Assembly: GCF_025399195.1 (NCBI RefSeq)
Contig: NW_026252138.1
Span: 114,261-178,260, forward strand
Length of the DNA stretch: 64,000 nt
Direction of reading: 5' to 3'
From: Umbelopsis ramanniana AG
Lineage: Eukaryota > Mucoromycota > Umbelopsidomycetes > Umbelopsidales > Umbelopsidaceae
Shown here: piece after piece, positions 1 through 12,575 of the stretch
Layout of the letters: every line of letters starts with the position of its first letter
Position numbering within the stretch: the first letter of the stretch is position 1
The notes under the pieces: generated by a model
Databases searched by the model: none
Seen by the model: only the letters and a program-made list of their open reading frames with translations
What the model was told of the DNA's origin: nothing
Position numbers and translations under genes: made by a program

Positions 1-1312
1 CCATACAGCATCTCAACCACGTCGCCTTCGACCAGTAAATTGGTAGGAAATACTCTGGAAACACCATCTCGAACCACCTTTGCAATCGATAGGGAAGGAA
101 TGAAGGGTATGCGAGTATCTTGAACCATATTCATGCCACTTCTTTCCAATGCTTCGATGATGGTCTGCGCTCGATCCGTCACTTCCCGAAGTGTTAGCCG
201 TTGCTCTCGTCGATACAACCAACCGTTCCAAATGATAAAAGCTAGTACCAAAAGACCTTCAATAAGAGATCCCAGAACCCTTGACTGATATGGATTCGAG
301 AGCTTATATCCAATTATATAAAATGCAAGTAGTATGATTACAGATATGATACAGATGATGGTTTCAGGTCGAATGATCCAGGTTATTATGCCTAATGGTA
401 AAGAAAGGGTAAGTATGGGGTAGAGGATGATGGTCGTCATGCAATATCAAATGCATATAAACTGGATACTTGCGTATATCTTTGCTGGTTTTCACTCTTT
501 CCTCTTCTAATATAGAGTTTGCTACTTCAAGAAGACGTCTAACGCTCCAGGTTAGTAAATGAAATGGTATAGTACACATAATCGCACTTTGAGCTATCTC
601 ACCTTAATGCTTCTTCGCTGGATAGACCGGGATTACGAGAGAAACTGCTTTCTCTACGAGTGGATGAAATGTAGGAATTTTGACGATCTCGTCGATTACG
701 AAGGCCATTTTTATCCGCAGCCCAATCCGACTCAGCATGGGAATCTTCCTCTAGCAGAGAATGTCTTCGATGCATAACTTCCTGGTTCCAGCGAGGCATT
801 TCGTCCATCAAATCGTCTTCTTCTTCAGTGTAAATGGTCATGATGCGATTGCCTTCTTTACCAGAAGAGTGCCCATTCGTTGGCAAGCTTGATACTTCCA
901 TTGGATGTATATCCTCTCCACGTGGCAATTCGGTAAGCTGGTGTGGTCTGCCATCTTCGGTACAACCATGATCATATTGACTGGGTCGAAGAATTCCACT
1001 GTCAATGACGATTTGTGCTGATTCACTTGACGACGAAGAAAGTGAAGGGCTTCTCGAATATCTTGCTTGTTCCGATTCGTTATCAGGTGTCTGAATATCG
1101 AGAAGAAAATAAGTTGTGTCCTCTTCATCGCCGTCATGCTCTGTGTTATCTCTTGTTTGCGGAACAAGAAGGTCAGGTATATCCATGTTTAGCGGCGTTT
1201 GGGAGTTCTCAGAGCGAAATGAGTTCGGTGTTGAGTTGCCAGAAAGATGGGATGCAGTGTTCTGCTTATTGGTCAAATGAATCCTTGACGTTGGCTTGTC
1301 TGGCTCGCTCAT
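1..1312 (-). CDS. TMEM94-like P-type ATPase family protein, N-terminal part (3' end outside window)
   Basis: The visible part is the N-terminus of a large multispanning membrane protein. Exon 1 (from ATG at 1312 to about 598) encodes a long polar, acidic, probably disordered region and ends in a clean GTGAGA donor. The next exon begins near 538 after a CGTTAG acceptor and encodes a helix (EALRRLLEVANSILEEERV). Further exons encode two hydrophobic segments (around 420-240) and then an actuator-like stretch: DTRIPFIPSLSIAKVVRDG followed by NLLVEGDVVEML at 1-60. This order and the LLVEGD motif match the region after the first membrane pair in TMEM94, a P-type-ATPase-like ER protein proposed to load magnesium. 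The phosphorylation site would lie beyond position 1 and cannot be checked. The intron near 450 was not resolved. An in-frame reading continues upstream of 1312 without an ATG, so the start is the first ATG. Family call fairly sure, transport substrate unknown. Confidence 0.7.
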
Positions 1313-2773
1313 GGTCCCAACATGAACTCTAGGAATTCCATTTTTTTGACCCCACAAGGTTTCGTCGATGTCCTGTTGTGACTGTAAATTTCGGAATGCA
1401 TTTGGCCAAAGTGAATGGGCTTTGCAGCCGCGCTACTTGAAACCTATGTTGCCCAGGTCTCCCGTATTCTGAGCCTTTCCACTTTCTCTGTCGCATTTCA
1501 TTGACAGTTAGTTACAATTTTATCAGAGATTACAGAAAATAAACCGTTATATAGCCTAAAGAGGTGCTTGAAGGCTGAGAATGTTTTGCAGCCAAGCATA
1601 TTTGACGTTTATAGGCACATGTTTTTGGAATGGATTGAGAAACATCTTTGACTGGAGCCACTATGCTCAACTCTTAACAAGCAATACACACATAACCATC
1701 TATCGATCTATTAATTAGGAATTCAATCGCTGCTATCTCGTCGAATATATGTCAGCTTGTCGGCAGAGCGCACAGGAACGCGTCAAAGTCTTACGCTATA
1801 CCAGGGAGAAATTACCTTAGTACTTATACATCAACATTCATTTATCTGTAGGTGAGCCGTCGTATTGTTGCCACCCCAATGTAGATAAAAAATAAATAAC
1901 ATAATTGGGGGCACATTGTGACGATAGATCTAACATGCTGGTCAACAACGATGTGCCAATAACTTGGAACAACCAGAAGTAAAGCCACTGCCAGGACCCA
2001 AGGGTCTAAATTCATTGTGTCGGCCGGTGCTTCCGAACAGGTGCAGATCGATAATAAAGGGCATATGGGTGGAGCAGGATTGAAGGGAGGCATAGCTGGT
2101 ACCACTCTCCGGGATTGGCAAATAAACACAGGGCAGCGCGAGTTTGAAAATCTCACAGATCAACAACTTCACTAAATCAAACAAGTTTAAGCATACGCTG
2201 ACTTCCAGAAGTAGTCTCCCGGTTCGTACCAACGCGCAATTCCCAGATTCTGAATCTAATCAGACACTAGCACTCGTGATCCTCCTGCAGTCTCCTCCAG
2301 TGCTTTTACTAGAATCAGCCAATTGCTTGGAGAACAGCTCTCCACTTACATCACCAACATAGTCTTCCTTTTTTTTTTTTACATTATTTTTATTTGTGGA
2401 GAAAAAGAAATAAGGATAGCGATATTGAATATCTGAAGAGTAAACGAAAGGAGAGGGAAATGAATGTACAGTGCTAGAGCCAAATTTTGGATATTTTTTT
2501 GGTTTTTTAAGATGTTCAAACGCTGAATGAAAGGTGAAAATGACCCGATAGTTATGCATTGCAGAAAAGGTCAGTGGAGGACTTTCGCAAAGAAGGGTCA
2601 GGGGGGTTATAAATGTATGCATGCACGTAACCTGAAGTGTATCTATCTTTGAGAGAAAGAAGTTTACACATATGTATTAGCATGGATACATGGTTACGTG
2701 AGCAAGATATATATACGAATACATATATGAGAAAAGGTCGAAGGGAAATAAAAACGGCTGGGACGTTAACTGC
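1313..2773. other. Intergenic, 1.46 kb
   Basis: This holds the promoter of the TMEM94-like gene and the 3' flank of the next minus-strand gene. It is AT-rich, with a run of about ten T at 2371-2380. A minus-strand open frame of about 100 codons at 1842-2156 includes one hydrophobic stretch, but it shows no recognisable family and no convincing splice continuation, so I do not call it a gene. Confidence 0.6.
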
Positions 2774-3706
2774 CTAGCAGATTTTGAGGTCTTCTACTTC
2801 ACCGGTTAAATGATCCATACGGGCACGAGGAAGGTGATCAAAATCGTAGGGGTCAATGGTCTCGACGGCTTCACGTTTAGGTTCTGCAATAGCAATGAAA
2901 GGATTAGGCTCCATCTTTGACACCGGCAAATCAGATATAGCTCTCAGCTCCATTTGTGGGGAAGTAGGGCGTTTCAGTGATCGTGTTGTGTGATGATGAT
3001 GTTCCACATATCGATCCAAACCATTAAAACTGGCTGCACGAAGCAATTTAGGTGGAAACGATTGCGATGACGATGAGCCGCCTCCTCCTCTCATTAAAAT
3101 GGCCGTGGTGCCTGGAGAGGATGGGGATCTTCGGGATAGGGACCGCCGTCTAATGGGCATAGGCTGCTCCTGCTGGTGATGAATTTCATCAAGCCAAGAC
3201 AAATCGGTTCTTGCCCGCTTTAGGGGTGAACCCGCCATACGCTGCAAGCAGTCGTATCCTGCAGGCGGAGGAGATTGAGATCGAGAAGATGATGAGGAAG
3301 TAGATGAAGAATGTCGAGAAGGATGTAATGGGGACCCGTTGCTAAAACTTCGAGGTAAAACCGGTGATCGTTTGGGGCTTTTCCTACTTGTGTTGTTATG
3401 CGCGTTAGGGCTAGTGAGAGGCGTAGATATCGATGCTCCATGTAATCCACCGCCGGAACGACCAGTTGGTGTAGTTGGCGGTGTAATTAAGTTATTGCTG
3501 ATATTGGTACGATTGGACGAGGAACCGACTGTATCAGTGGTAGTGGGCACTGAACTTCTAGCTCGAGCAAGGTTAGGCCGCCCACGACCTCTGGAGGCCT
3601 GCGTACCTCTGGTTCGCCGCGTGTCTTGCGATCGCGTATGCAAACCCTCCCATTCCTCAGTAATAAAAGAACGGCCACTGCGATGTACGCGACTGGACTG
3701 ATCCAT
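2774..3706 (-). CDS. Unrecognised low-complexity (disordered) protein, 310 aa
   Basis: I do not recognise this protein. The open frame is uninterrupted and ends with TAG/TAA-type stop at 2774; the first ATG is at 3706 (MDQSSRVHRSGR). The same frame runs open a further 84 bases upstream without an ATG, so a spliced upstream exon is possible. Composition is rich in Ser, Pro, Arg, Thr and Gly, with basic RG/RGRGRP stretches near the N-terminus, many SP/TP sites (for example TPPTTPTG, SPKRSP, SLSRRSPSSPG), a Ser tract near the middle and a His run (VEHHHHTTR) near residue 240. The many SP/TP motifs beside basic residues (SPLKRAR, SPKRSP) look like proline-directed kinase sites, which is inference. 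The C-terminus (DPYDFDHLPRARMDHLTG) is the only part that looks ordered. A nuclear regulatory role is possible but not supported by any domain. Confidence 0.6.
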   Translation of the reverse strand: MDQSSRVHRSGRSFITEEWEGLHTRSQDTRRTRGTQASRGRGRPNLARARSSVPTTTDTVGSSSNRTNISNNLITPPTTPTGRSGGGLHGASISTPLTSPNAHNNTSRKSPKRSPVLPRSFSNGSPLHPSRHSSSTSSSSSRSQSPPPAGYDCLQRMAGSPLKRARTDLSWLDEIHHQQEQPMPIRRRSLSRRSPSSPGTTAILMRGGGGSSSSQSFPPKLLRAASFNGLDRYVEHHHHTTRSLKRPTSPQMELRAISDLPVSKMEPNPFIAIAEPKREAVETIDPYDFDHLPRARMDHLTGEVEDLKIC

Positions 3707-4195
3707 CCGGACACCAGGGTTTGAATGAGGTGAACAAAGTTGAATATTATTGTTGTTTCCAAGGCGCAAAAACTCAGAACGCAGTAACAAATGATTTTAT
3801 GACAAAAGTATTGAATGAACGGAAAGAGGCTTTGATACATTACCACCCTACCTTTGAATGATAACAAGGATGGTGTTATGTTCCTTGGTCAAAAAAAATA
3901 AAAATAAAGGGGAAAAACTCAAACAACTAAACTGGTTATACTGTGCTCTTGTAATAAGTGTACTTTATGAGGAAAACTTGGGAGAACAAAGTGAGAGCCG
4001 AAAAATGTCGCAACGGTTATTCATTCCATCGCAACTTGACAAAAAGATCATCGAGATCCACTTATTTGTTAGCACTGTAATACACTATAAAACAGTCTGA
4101 AGGAGCCATGTTTGATTCACAAAGGATCAAACTGAGCGAAGGTGTCAAGTTTACGTTTCATTCTCCGAAACCAAAAGAGTACCTAAGCTCCAACA
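3707..4195. other. Intergenic, about 0.5 kb
   Basis: Promoter of the disordered-protein gene and 3' flank of the WDR81-like gene. It is AT-rich with A-tracts (3893-3910). No other feature seen. Confidence 0.5.
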
Positions 4196-7100
4196 TTACG
4201 CATACAAGTATATCTCGCCTTCACCGCAGCCGAAGAGCAGCAATTGATTAACGGGCACAACACCAAAGGAAGTTATTTGAGACTTGACAATCGATGTCTT
4301 GAACTTTGATGTGTAAGGCTGAAACTAGAAAACTTGGGTTAGAGTTTGCTCATGCCTACAATGATCATGCTTCGCTCCACTTACGTCTTCATTCAAAGGA
4401 ATAAATGACACCGAGTTGTTATTGTTTATGGCAATTATTTCATCTTTGAAAAGATCCAATGATATAAAATCGCTTTGCACTGTAGAGATCACACAACGTT
4501 AGCCATAGGTCTTTTTTGATTTTGAAGAGAGAGCTGGTATGGGTACCTGGGACAGTCTTCACCAAGGAAAGTCGGCTGACGTTCCAAAAGCAAACAGTAT
4601 GATCAGCCGGCGCACAGCTAACGAGCAGTTCATTTGTGTAGAATTTCATCTGTCGATTATAGAAAGCGAGGGGATGAGATAAGCACAACGAATTTTTGGT
4701 ATGGTTTGATTGAGCGAAAAGGTACTCACGCTGGTCACATCTGAATCACCACCTTTCCAACTCGCAACCAACGATCCAGTTCGAGATTCTAATAGTGATA
4801 TCACACCGGACGAAAAACCAACTGCTATGAGAGTTTCTGCAGTGTTTACTGCGATTACTTTTAAAGTTCCTGTAGACATGGTCAGATTCAAAGCTCGACA
4901 GCTGCTGTTAAGCACATAATCATACTCACCAGAGTTCCCACTGCTAGATTTCCACGTATGCAAGAGAGTATGCATCTTAGCATCGAGCACCCTGGATTAA
5001 AGAAACGGATCAGCAGCAATCCGGAGTTACTCATGACAATATGCCGTACACTTACATGATTGTGCCATCGCTATTACCACCAATTAAACAACGAGATCGA
5101 AAGATGGGGCTGACAGACACCATGTTTGCCTTGCCAGTGTTGAACTGATGGATGGTCTTTGCCGTCTCCGGTTCCCACAACTGTTTTGGGCTATCAGCAA
5201 TGGTATTATCACTTCACACTATATTATTTGAATCACCTACATGCACTTGTCCATCACAACTTGCTACTACATCAGAGATGCCTGAGCTTCCACCACCAGT
5301 GAGGAAATGTACATCTGATATAGTTGTCCTACGATGGCCATTATATGATATAAGGCACTCTGAAAACGGATCCACTCTCCAATTTTCGATTCCACTGCAA
5401 ACGTCCAGTGACCAAAGTTTAACAGTTCTATCTCGAGATCCAGATCCGAAAATACTAGCAGACTCATTAATGCCGAATGTTCGAACAGCGGAGGTGTGGC
5501 CTATCAAAGTGTTAGTGGAGGAAGGGGTTGGCATCTGAGACAGACCAAAACCCTATAGTATACCTGCAAAGCCCCGCAGCTTGAGATCGTTGAATGAAAA
5601 CTGCATTGATTTGGACATTTCCTCTAAATAGACGACACCTTTTAGTGCTATATCTTCTATACAGACCATAAGCTGTTATAAATAATTACCTGAATTTGTC
5701 AACAAGAACCGGTTCCAATTCCTATATGAAACGCAGATTGTGTTAGGTAAGAACGTGTATCGTGTAACTGGTCAATTAACATACTTGATGTCTTCCGGAA
5801 CAGGCTTCCACTTTGTCTTCCATGGTAATACACTATTTACAACTGAGGTCTTGGAAAGCAGTCTGTTTAAAACAAGTGGGTTAATAAATGGAGCTGTTAG
5901 GTGAATGCTAGATAAACAAAAGAAAGTAGCTCATACTTTTCTTTATCTGAAGGCACATATACGGTGGACCCTTGCTTGCTACTTTGGGGATCAGTGATCG
6001 TTCCATGAGAAGTAGGAGAGAAACGACTGCCTTTGAAGGTGGATGTAGTGAAGGAGAAGAGGTCTTTGGTAGAGTAATTGTACAGCTTGGTGAAGTCTAC
6101 ACTAAGACTGCTTCCCAAACTAAAGTACTCTATATCAGCAAACCTATCCTTTCCTTGTGTACTGCGACGATTGCCTCGTTTGACCCAGGCCAAAAAGCCT
6201 TGTGGCTCGTCTTCCACAGATGGTGATGGGACATCTTCTTTACGATTAGGAAGAATGCGACCGCCCGGAGAAAACGGTGTTGTGGGTAGCGGTGTTGACT
6301 CATTGGATGAGAAATGATCATACATCATACTTTCGAGTGAGGCGCTGGTGGATATGACTCTTCGCATTGTCTCCTGGCCAACAAAAAGGCAGAAATGGGA
6401 GTATGCATAGACCATCTGATAGTTCTGTTGGGCTTCCAATGATTTTGAAGGTTCTTCTTCATGTTTTACTGAGTCAGGTGTAAAATTTGAAAAGTATTGT
6501 TGAAGGAGTGGACCGATCTGTTAGAAAGCAAAACATGAACAAAAATGATCCAAGAGATGTTGAAAGAGATTTGGAATACATGAAATATCTTACAATGTCT
6601 TCCCAATCTGCTCTTGTAATGTGGTTCGTAACATTAAGTAAAAAGTCTATAGTGCGCATACTAATAGTCAGCTTGAGTCTTAGTTCGGTTTTGGAGCTGT
6701 TGGAAACATTCTGAATTGGAGAAATTGGCTCGATTAACTGATAGAGAGTGGATATAAAGCCTGACTTTAGCTCAGTGAGCAGGCGTTCATTGGACAAGTT
6801 AGGAGTAAGCTGCTCAAGCAAGGTCAAAATACTGCATATAATTCGAGAGTTGCGCTTATTTGTATTCTTGCGATAGGTATCGATGATGGATGCAAGGTAC
6901 GCGAATTGAATAGCCGAGAATGATTCGCCAAAATTTCCACAAATAGTGATCACAGCATTTTGTAAACTGGATTGAGGTCTATAATCACGAAAAATGATTT
7001 TGAACAATTGCCTCATGACATGCTTTGAAGTGAGAACCGGCCCAATGAGACTGCATATATGTACAAGTGCTTTTCCAGCCGCATCATTAGAGCTCTCGAG

Positions 7101-10100
7101 AGACTTATTCACAACAGCAACCAAATCGGGCGGCGCAGAGTACCCATCGCTGTCGTAATCCGATTTCGTGTTCCTAGGGGCATCATCTGCAACGCTGACG
7201 GACTCCAGATAGCAAGGTAGAAGCTGCTGTAAAAATGTTAAAACACCAAGGCGTCGAATAAACTCTTTGAGTGTATCGTATTCCAGGAGTGGTGCTGGGA
7301 TTTTCGGTCTAGTTGTCTGATAAGCGCAAAAGATGTGAATAAGTAGTTATAAAGGCCGATCATATGTAATGGTAACATACCTCCAGAATTGACACAATTG
7401 GCTTCAATAAGTGACGCTTTGTCTTTTCCGGTCCCAGCTTTTGAGCAATTTTGGGAAACAAGCTTAGAACACCAAGTCGAGTCTCTTGATGTCCCATCAA
7501 CTGGATAAAAGTCGGCAATATTAAATCAAACACCTGAAACAAAAGTGAGTGGTGATGAGTGATAAATTTTCCTTCAAAACTGACATGCTTCAGAAAGCTA
7601 ACCTCGTCATCGAGATCACATATCCAGTCAACCCATTTGTCAGCGAGATACAATCGTCTTGACCATTCGCTACAAAGCATCAATCATTAGATAAGTAATT
7701 AAGTTATAATTCCATGCTACATGTACACAGAACAAACCTCAAATGGAATCCCGCCAAGTACTCGTACATTTCGTAAATGTACTGCTGAAAGGGTAATGTA
7801 GCGTTCGGATGATAGATGGTCATCATCGGAAAAGAAGTGTAGAGAACTGCCTTGGCGGAGGGTCGCTTATACCAATCATTCTGCGTCAAGGAAGTTATGA
7901 CCTGACTCACAACTGGTGGTATCTTCAAGAGGAAAAAACGAGTGAGTATCGTCAAGACTTTCAAATATGCAACCACATGCACATACACTGATTTTGCCAG
8001 AGGGAGCAATGTCGTAGGCCATGTAACCACCGCCAGTTTCGAACAATCCGCTGATGGTCGTTTCCATGAAATCACCATCCAAATCCACAATTTTAGCACT
8101 GCCAGCGGTATATATACCTTGGATAATTGTACCAAGGTTACGCATGTCGTCAGCAGCAGCAATGGCAAAAGGATGATTTCGGATGGGATCGTCATTATAG
8201 GCATCGATTTTGTATCGTACACCAGGATCAGGTAGATATGGGTTTTTGACGAGCTCAACCTCGTTCATAGCCAAGTACTTGACGCCAAATTTGTGAGTTT
8301 CTTCAAAATGAACAAGTTGCTCCGTGAAAATGTCTTCCCCCATGTTTGCCGGTAGCTGTATAGGGTCGGTGTTCAGACTTAGAGGAGCCAGCGGCACATC
8401 AGCATTAGTGCTTCTATTAGTATGGTGTGTATCGGTCGATGTGGTGGAATTAACAGATGCAGCACGGTTTCTACTAAATTGAGACCCAGGCGAAGGAGTG
8501 TCTCGTAGCAGATGTTTTGCAGATGAACCAATTGAGTTGGGCGGCGGGTTACTAACTTTTGCAACTGGTGCAATTGGCGGTGTAACCTCCGATGGCTTTG
8601 CAAGGTCCGCTGCTGACTGCACAGATACAGGCTTGCTCGGTTGAGGGGATATATTGGAAGACCTGTAGGCAAATCTGATAAGCCAGTGATCATTTTACTA
8701 AAATCTGTGAGGTTTATTGCAAAATCTTACTGTAATGATGCATGCCAGTTGCATCCTCGTTGCGGGTGCTTGTCTTTGAATAATTGAATTATCCCATGCT
8801 TCATGAAGCTATCTTGGCCAGCGAGTAGCGGAAGCGCAACGTTCTTTGCTTCGATAGCACCCTCCCCTACATACATACTTAGTACATTATCGATGCTTAC
8901 CAGAACATGCATATCATATATCATTCCTTACCCGTTAAATTGCATCCGAATGTCAAATCGATCCAGGTGTGCAGTCTGTTAGACACATACTCCGACTCTA
9001 GACACTCTGCATGCTTCCTAATGAATTCTTCTGGTGTAGGACCCCACCTATAAAGATAAGTACGTTAGTTATTACTATTCCTCACTACCGTACCATTGAT
9101 AAAGGTACGTACTTTGGCGTCTGCAGATCTGGCATATCAGGATGTATAGATTTGAAAATAGTTGGATCTAAAGAGAACACCATCAGCGAATCACGAAATT
9201 TCCAGCAAAGTATCAAAAACACTGAACTTACCTGAGTAAAATTCGGGAATACATTCATCTGGGGTCCACTGATATAATCGCTGAATCGATGGAGGGTATT
9301 CATTTGATTCGTATTTTGATCTAACGAATTGACACAGAACCTGATATGCACACGCTTAGATCATGAGAGAGAGCTTACTCGACTGGAGGCCATATACTTA
9401 CAGGTATTGGTGTACGTCTAGCCAGATACACATAATATGTGATATCTGATAAAATATCGGTAACATGGTGTGGAACGGGGCCATCAAATGTAAAGTTGAG
9501 TTGTTCATCGCCTGTATTTACAGTTAGTGATGTTAAGGCTGCTAGGTACCTAATCGTATACACCGTTAACTTACCTTTATTCAGTCTGAACTTGGTTCTT
9601 GTGAAATCTCTCCATCCATCTTCCGGGGTCTCGCCACTGAAATCTGTTACCCAAGGCAATACCGGATGAAAATTTGGATCACCTTCCCGTCGTCCTAAGG
9701 GTGAATACAGAACGTGAGTGGGCCAACTTGTAAATATGGTCATAGAAAACAGTATTTCACCCACCAGCGAGATGATTAAGAGCCATCAAATATGTAAAGT
9801 TAGATATGTCCCCTCGGACCCACCGCATCACTAAACTTTCCTCCTGTATTGCTATGGGGGTGTTAAAAGACGCCTATCGCCATATCCGTCTCAAATGACA
9901 TGTCCTTACATTTAGGTACGCTTGACTTCATTATATCGATATCGAGGTTATTTGGATTGACGGAAAACTCCAGTCCAGCTAATTGTAGCCATAAATTTTC
10001 ATCTATGAATATATTGCTCGCACGAAGTCTATAAAATTAAAATGAGTAAAGGCCGTTCTCCATCTAGCAGTGATGCGAGTAGCTACTTACGCTCCATGCA

Positions 10101-11210
10101 CAAATCCTCTACTGTGCAATCCTGCAACGGCTCTCAAGAGCTGATACACCACAAAACTCTTTTTCATATTGGAGCTTAAAATACCCGGATTATACATTAT
10201 CAGATCTTGTAAAGTGGTTCCTTTGTACGAAGCGATGAAGTAGTACGCTATATCAGACTCCACAATAGCAAAAACTTCGGCTAAATTGGATATACTTTGA
10301 TGATATCGATCTAACTGGGCCTTTCCAGGGACTGAGGAATATGCAGCATTGGAAGGAAGATGTTCTTCTGTACCGCCTTGGTGTGTTGGATCGGACATGT
10401 CTGACACTAATTGGAGATCCAGCTCCGCTTCCGTTGAACTAGAGATTCTGTAACGACGGCTTTTTGGGCACACGGAATGGTGAATGGTATTTACAAGACT
10501 CTGTCAAATGACTGGTTATTAACTAGGGACACTGTATCTTAACGACGCAAAGGCTGTTTACACGTACTGCCAGACGTTCCGCATAAGATAAATTTTCCTC
10601 AGATGCTTCCAGTGGAGTAAAATCCTGGAAATTATCTCTCAGCAATGATATTTCATCCTCTCGCTTTGGGTCATTTAGGAGGTTCGATATATGGTCAGAG
10701 AGTAGCGGCCCATGTGATGTGTCGTCAGCCTTAAGAGTAGGGTCGACAGGTATATATAACTGTGTGCTGGATCAGAGACGTCAGATGTGATTCAACATAG
10801 ATGTCTATGAATACGTTATGTTCAACTCACCTATTACCTGCGTCCGGATCTTTCTTCAAAACACTGATATATATATTAGCGGTATTAACGGTAATTGCAT
10901 GTTTTTTGTCGGCTGGTGATATTCTAGAGCTGAGATAGGACGGTTTTCGAACGCTGATTTGCTGACCATTCGAGAGCTTTGCACTCTTAATACGTTCAAG
11001 CCATTCTGTATCCACCTGAATGCATGCGTTAGCCAGCGAAGTTTGCAATTTCAAGGTTGGTCCCCTTATGTACACTGAAAGAATACATACCACGCAACAG
11101 GCACTACTTCCTCGACTGCGGCCAACGGGAAATAGTGAAAAGGCTATGTCAACGCCCAGGTCAGATTGAATTAACGCCTTAAGGTCGCTTGAACTAAAGC
11201 TGTTCCCCAT
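4196..11210 (-). CDS. WDR81: WDR81/LvsG-type protein: pseudokinase, BEACH, HEAT-like and WD40 domains
   Basis: This is a many-exon gene of about 7 kb. From the N-terminus it encodes a degenerate kinase-like domain (about 10.5-9.9 kb), a BEACH domain (9.8-8.7 kb), a second low-complexity-flanked linker segment (8.6-7.9 kb), helical HEAT-like repeats (7.7-6.5 kb), and a C-terminal WD40 propeller (5.5-4.2 kb) ending [15 protein letters not shown] at the TAA 4196-4198. BEACH hallmarks are plain: [69 protein letters not shown] and WIDLTFG...EAKNV. These match WDR81, which with WDR91 restrains PI3-kinase on endosomes and is used in aggrephagy; the Dictyostelium LvsG and plant GFS12 proteins share the layout. 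The kinase catalytic loop reads HGALRASN in place of HRDxxxxN, so the domain is a pseudokinase. The start is the first in-frame ATG (11210, [10 protein letters not shown]); an upstream exon joined at the AG/GTGAGC near 11376 cannot be excluded. Confidence 0.9.
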
Positions 11211-11910
11211 TTCGTTCTTCCCAGAATGGATAGCTGGGACTTGCCTGAGCAAAGCTCTGCACGAAACAGGCACGTAGATCGAAGTCACCAAGGTCACGTG
11301 CTTCAACAGCTGCACATCTTTCTGAACCAGTCTGTTGAAAGCTATGTAAGCCTCGATGTGCTTTTTCCTGCTCACCTATTAGGATTTCAAGATACTACAG
11401 TTCAAATATTATAAATGCGAAGTAAAAAGCATCACCGTGTTTTTCAGAACTTGGTTTTAATGAATTAATATATTGCTATTGACAATGTTTGATACTAGTA
11501 GTGGAAATCGTTGAGATCCAATGGATAAGACTGGTTAACAAAAGGCATTTTCTGTGAAATGTACGATTCAGAGCTTAACTGACTGGCTTTGCTTATACAG
11601 TACACATTTATTCATGATTATCAGACGAAAATTACCACGGCGATAATTTAACCGTCAATTGTAATACTATTGCTTGTGCCCGTTGGTAACGCCACCAGCG
11701 GGGTGAAAGGTTCGATTACCGATTGATTTGCCCGAAACTTCGTAAAACCTTTTGGTTACGATAGGTAATTCGGTTAACTCAGCGATCGTCGTCGAAGGCA
11801 TTTAAGGACTGGGCTTTGGCCCAGCATTTTTGAAATGAATATGTAAGTTGCGCTTAGCAGTATCTAAAATATGGACATCGTCAACCTACGGACTTTTTTT
11901 TGCCAATTTT
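11211..11910. other. Intergenic, 0.7 kb
   Basis: Promoter of the WDR81-like gene on the left and flank of the SDR pseudogene on the right. No gene seen. A short tRNA-like fragment at about 11670-11720 was considered and rejected. Confidence 0.5.
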
Positions 11911-12575
11911 TCCCTTTACCAATCAAGTTGTTATCTTAACAAGATCAAATAGTGGTATTAGACTTGAAACTGCACGACATTATGTCAGCTTAGACGCTAA
12001 AAGGGTTATCTCGCGGTCAAAAATCTAGAGAGCGGTAATGATGCTAAAATTCATTGAAGGAACCACGCCGCTCCCTGACGTGGTAGAGGTCTGGAAACTC
12101 GATATGTCTAGTTCGGCATCAGGTCTGAAATTTTGCAAACAAGGTCAACAAAAAAACTTCCTCGGCTAGATATTGCATCTTAGTATGCTAATGTGGCCAC
12201 CAATATATGCAAAGCCTCCAATGAAGGATGGGAGGAAACTCTCCAGGTCAATGTGATCTCCACTGCTTACTTACCTTTCCTCCTTCTACCTAAAATGTAC
12301 CGCACGGTCTATCAATTTTGTCGTCGCATCCCAACTTAGCACAACAGCCTCTAAAGTTCATGAAGAGGCAAAAGTGACAATGAAAATGCTTGCCAATGGT
12401 AAAGTGATTAAATGGTTAAATACGGAAGGAAATGTCAAAGGATGATCAACGCATTACCGGGTATCCAAACTATTGGAATTATTCTTTGTTCTAGAACTGT
12501 CAAAGCATACAGAAAGACGAGACAGATATCGTCAATGCCATGCTTTAGCCTCGGTTCAGCAATCGAGTAGTACCC
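11911..12575 (+). pseudogene. Decayed short-chain dehydrogenase (SDR) copy
   Basis: The stretch can be followed base by base along the intact SDR gene at 14830, from the residues just before the cofactor loop (ATCAAATAGTGGTATT shared) to beyond the YxxxK region. The 5' coding end with its ATG is missing. It carries a single-base deletion where the intact copy has ATCCTCGCGG (here ATCTCGCGG), a two-base deletion after GATGCTAAAA, a TAG stop in place of the Leu codon before the NAG motif, and more indels toward the 3' end, where similarity fades near 12575. It shares several copy-specific bases with the 14830 gene rather than the 13057 gene (for example CTGCACGACATTATGTCA), so it derives from that lineage or its ancestor. 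No second exon was found. It cannot encode a working enzyme. Confidence 0.88.

Noticed and set aside
1842-2156. Minus-strand open frame of about 100 codons with one hydrophobic segment and several Cys
   Set aside because: No family resemblance, no ATG context or splice support, and an overlapping frame of similar length exists, as expected by chance.
7704-8258. Minus-strand open frame with hydrophobic stretches in the WDR81-like gene
   Set aside because: It overlaps the correct frame carrying the conserved linker domain and reads through intron sequence; it is a shadow frame.
11670-11725. tRNA-like bases (CGTTGGTAACGCC and GGTTCGATTACC)
   Set aside because: D-loop-like and T-loop-like pieces are present, but the spacing leaves no anticodon arm and no acceptor stem pairs.
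11911-12575. RIP-type mutation as the cause of SDR pseudogene decay
   Set aside because: Changes include many single-base and two-base deletions and transversions, not mainly C-to-T in one dinucleotide context, so ordinary decay is more likely.
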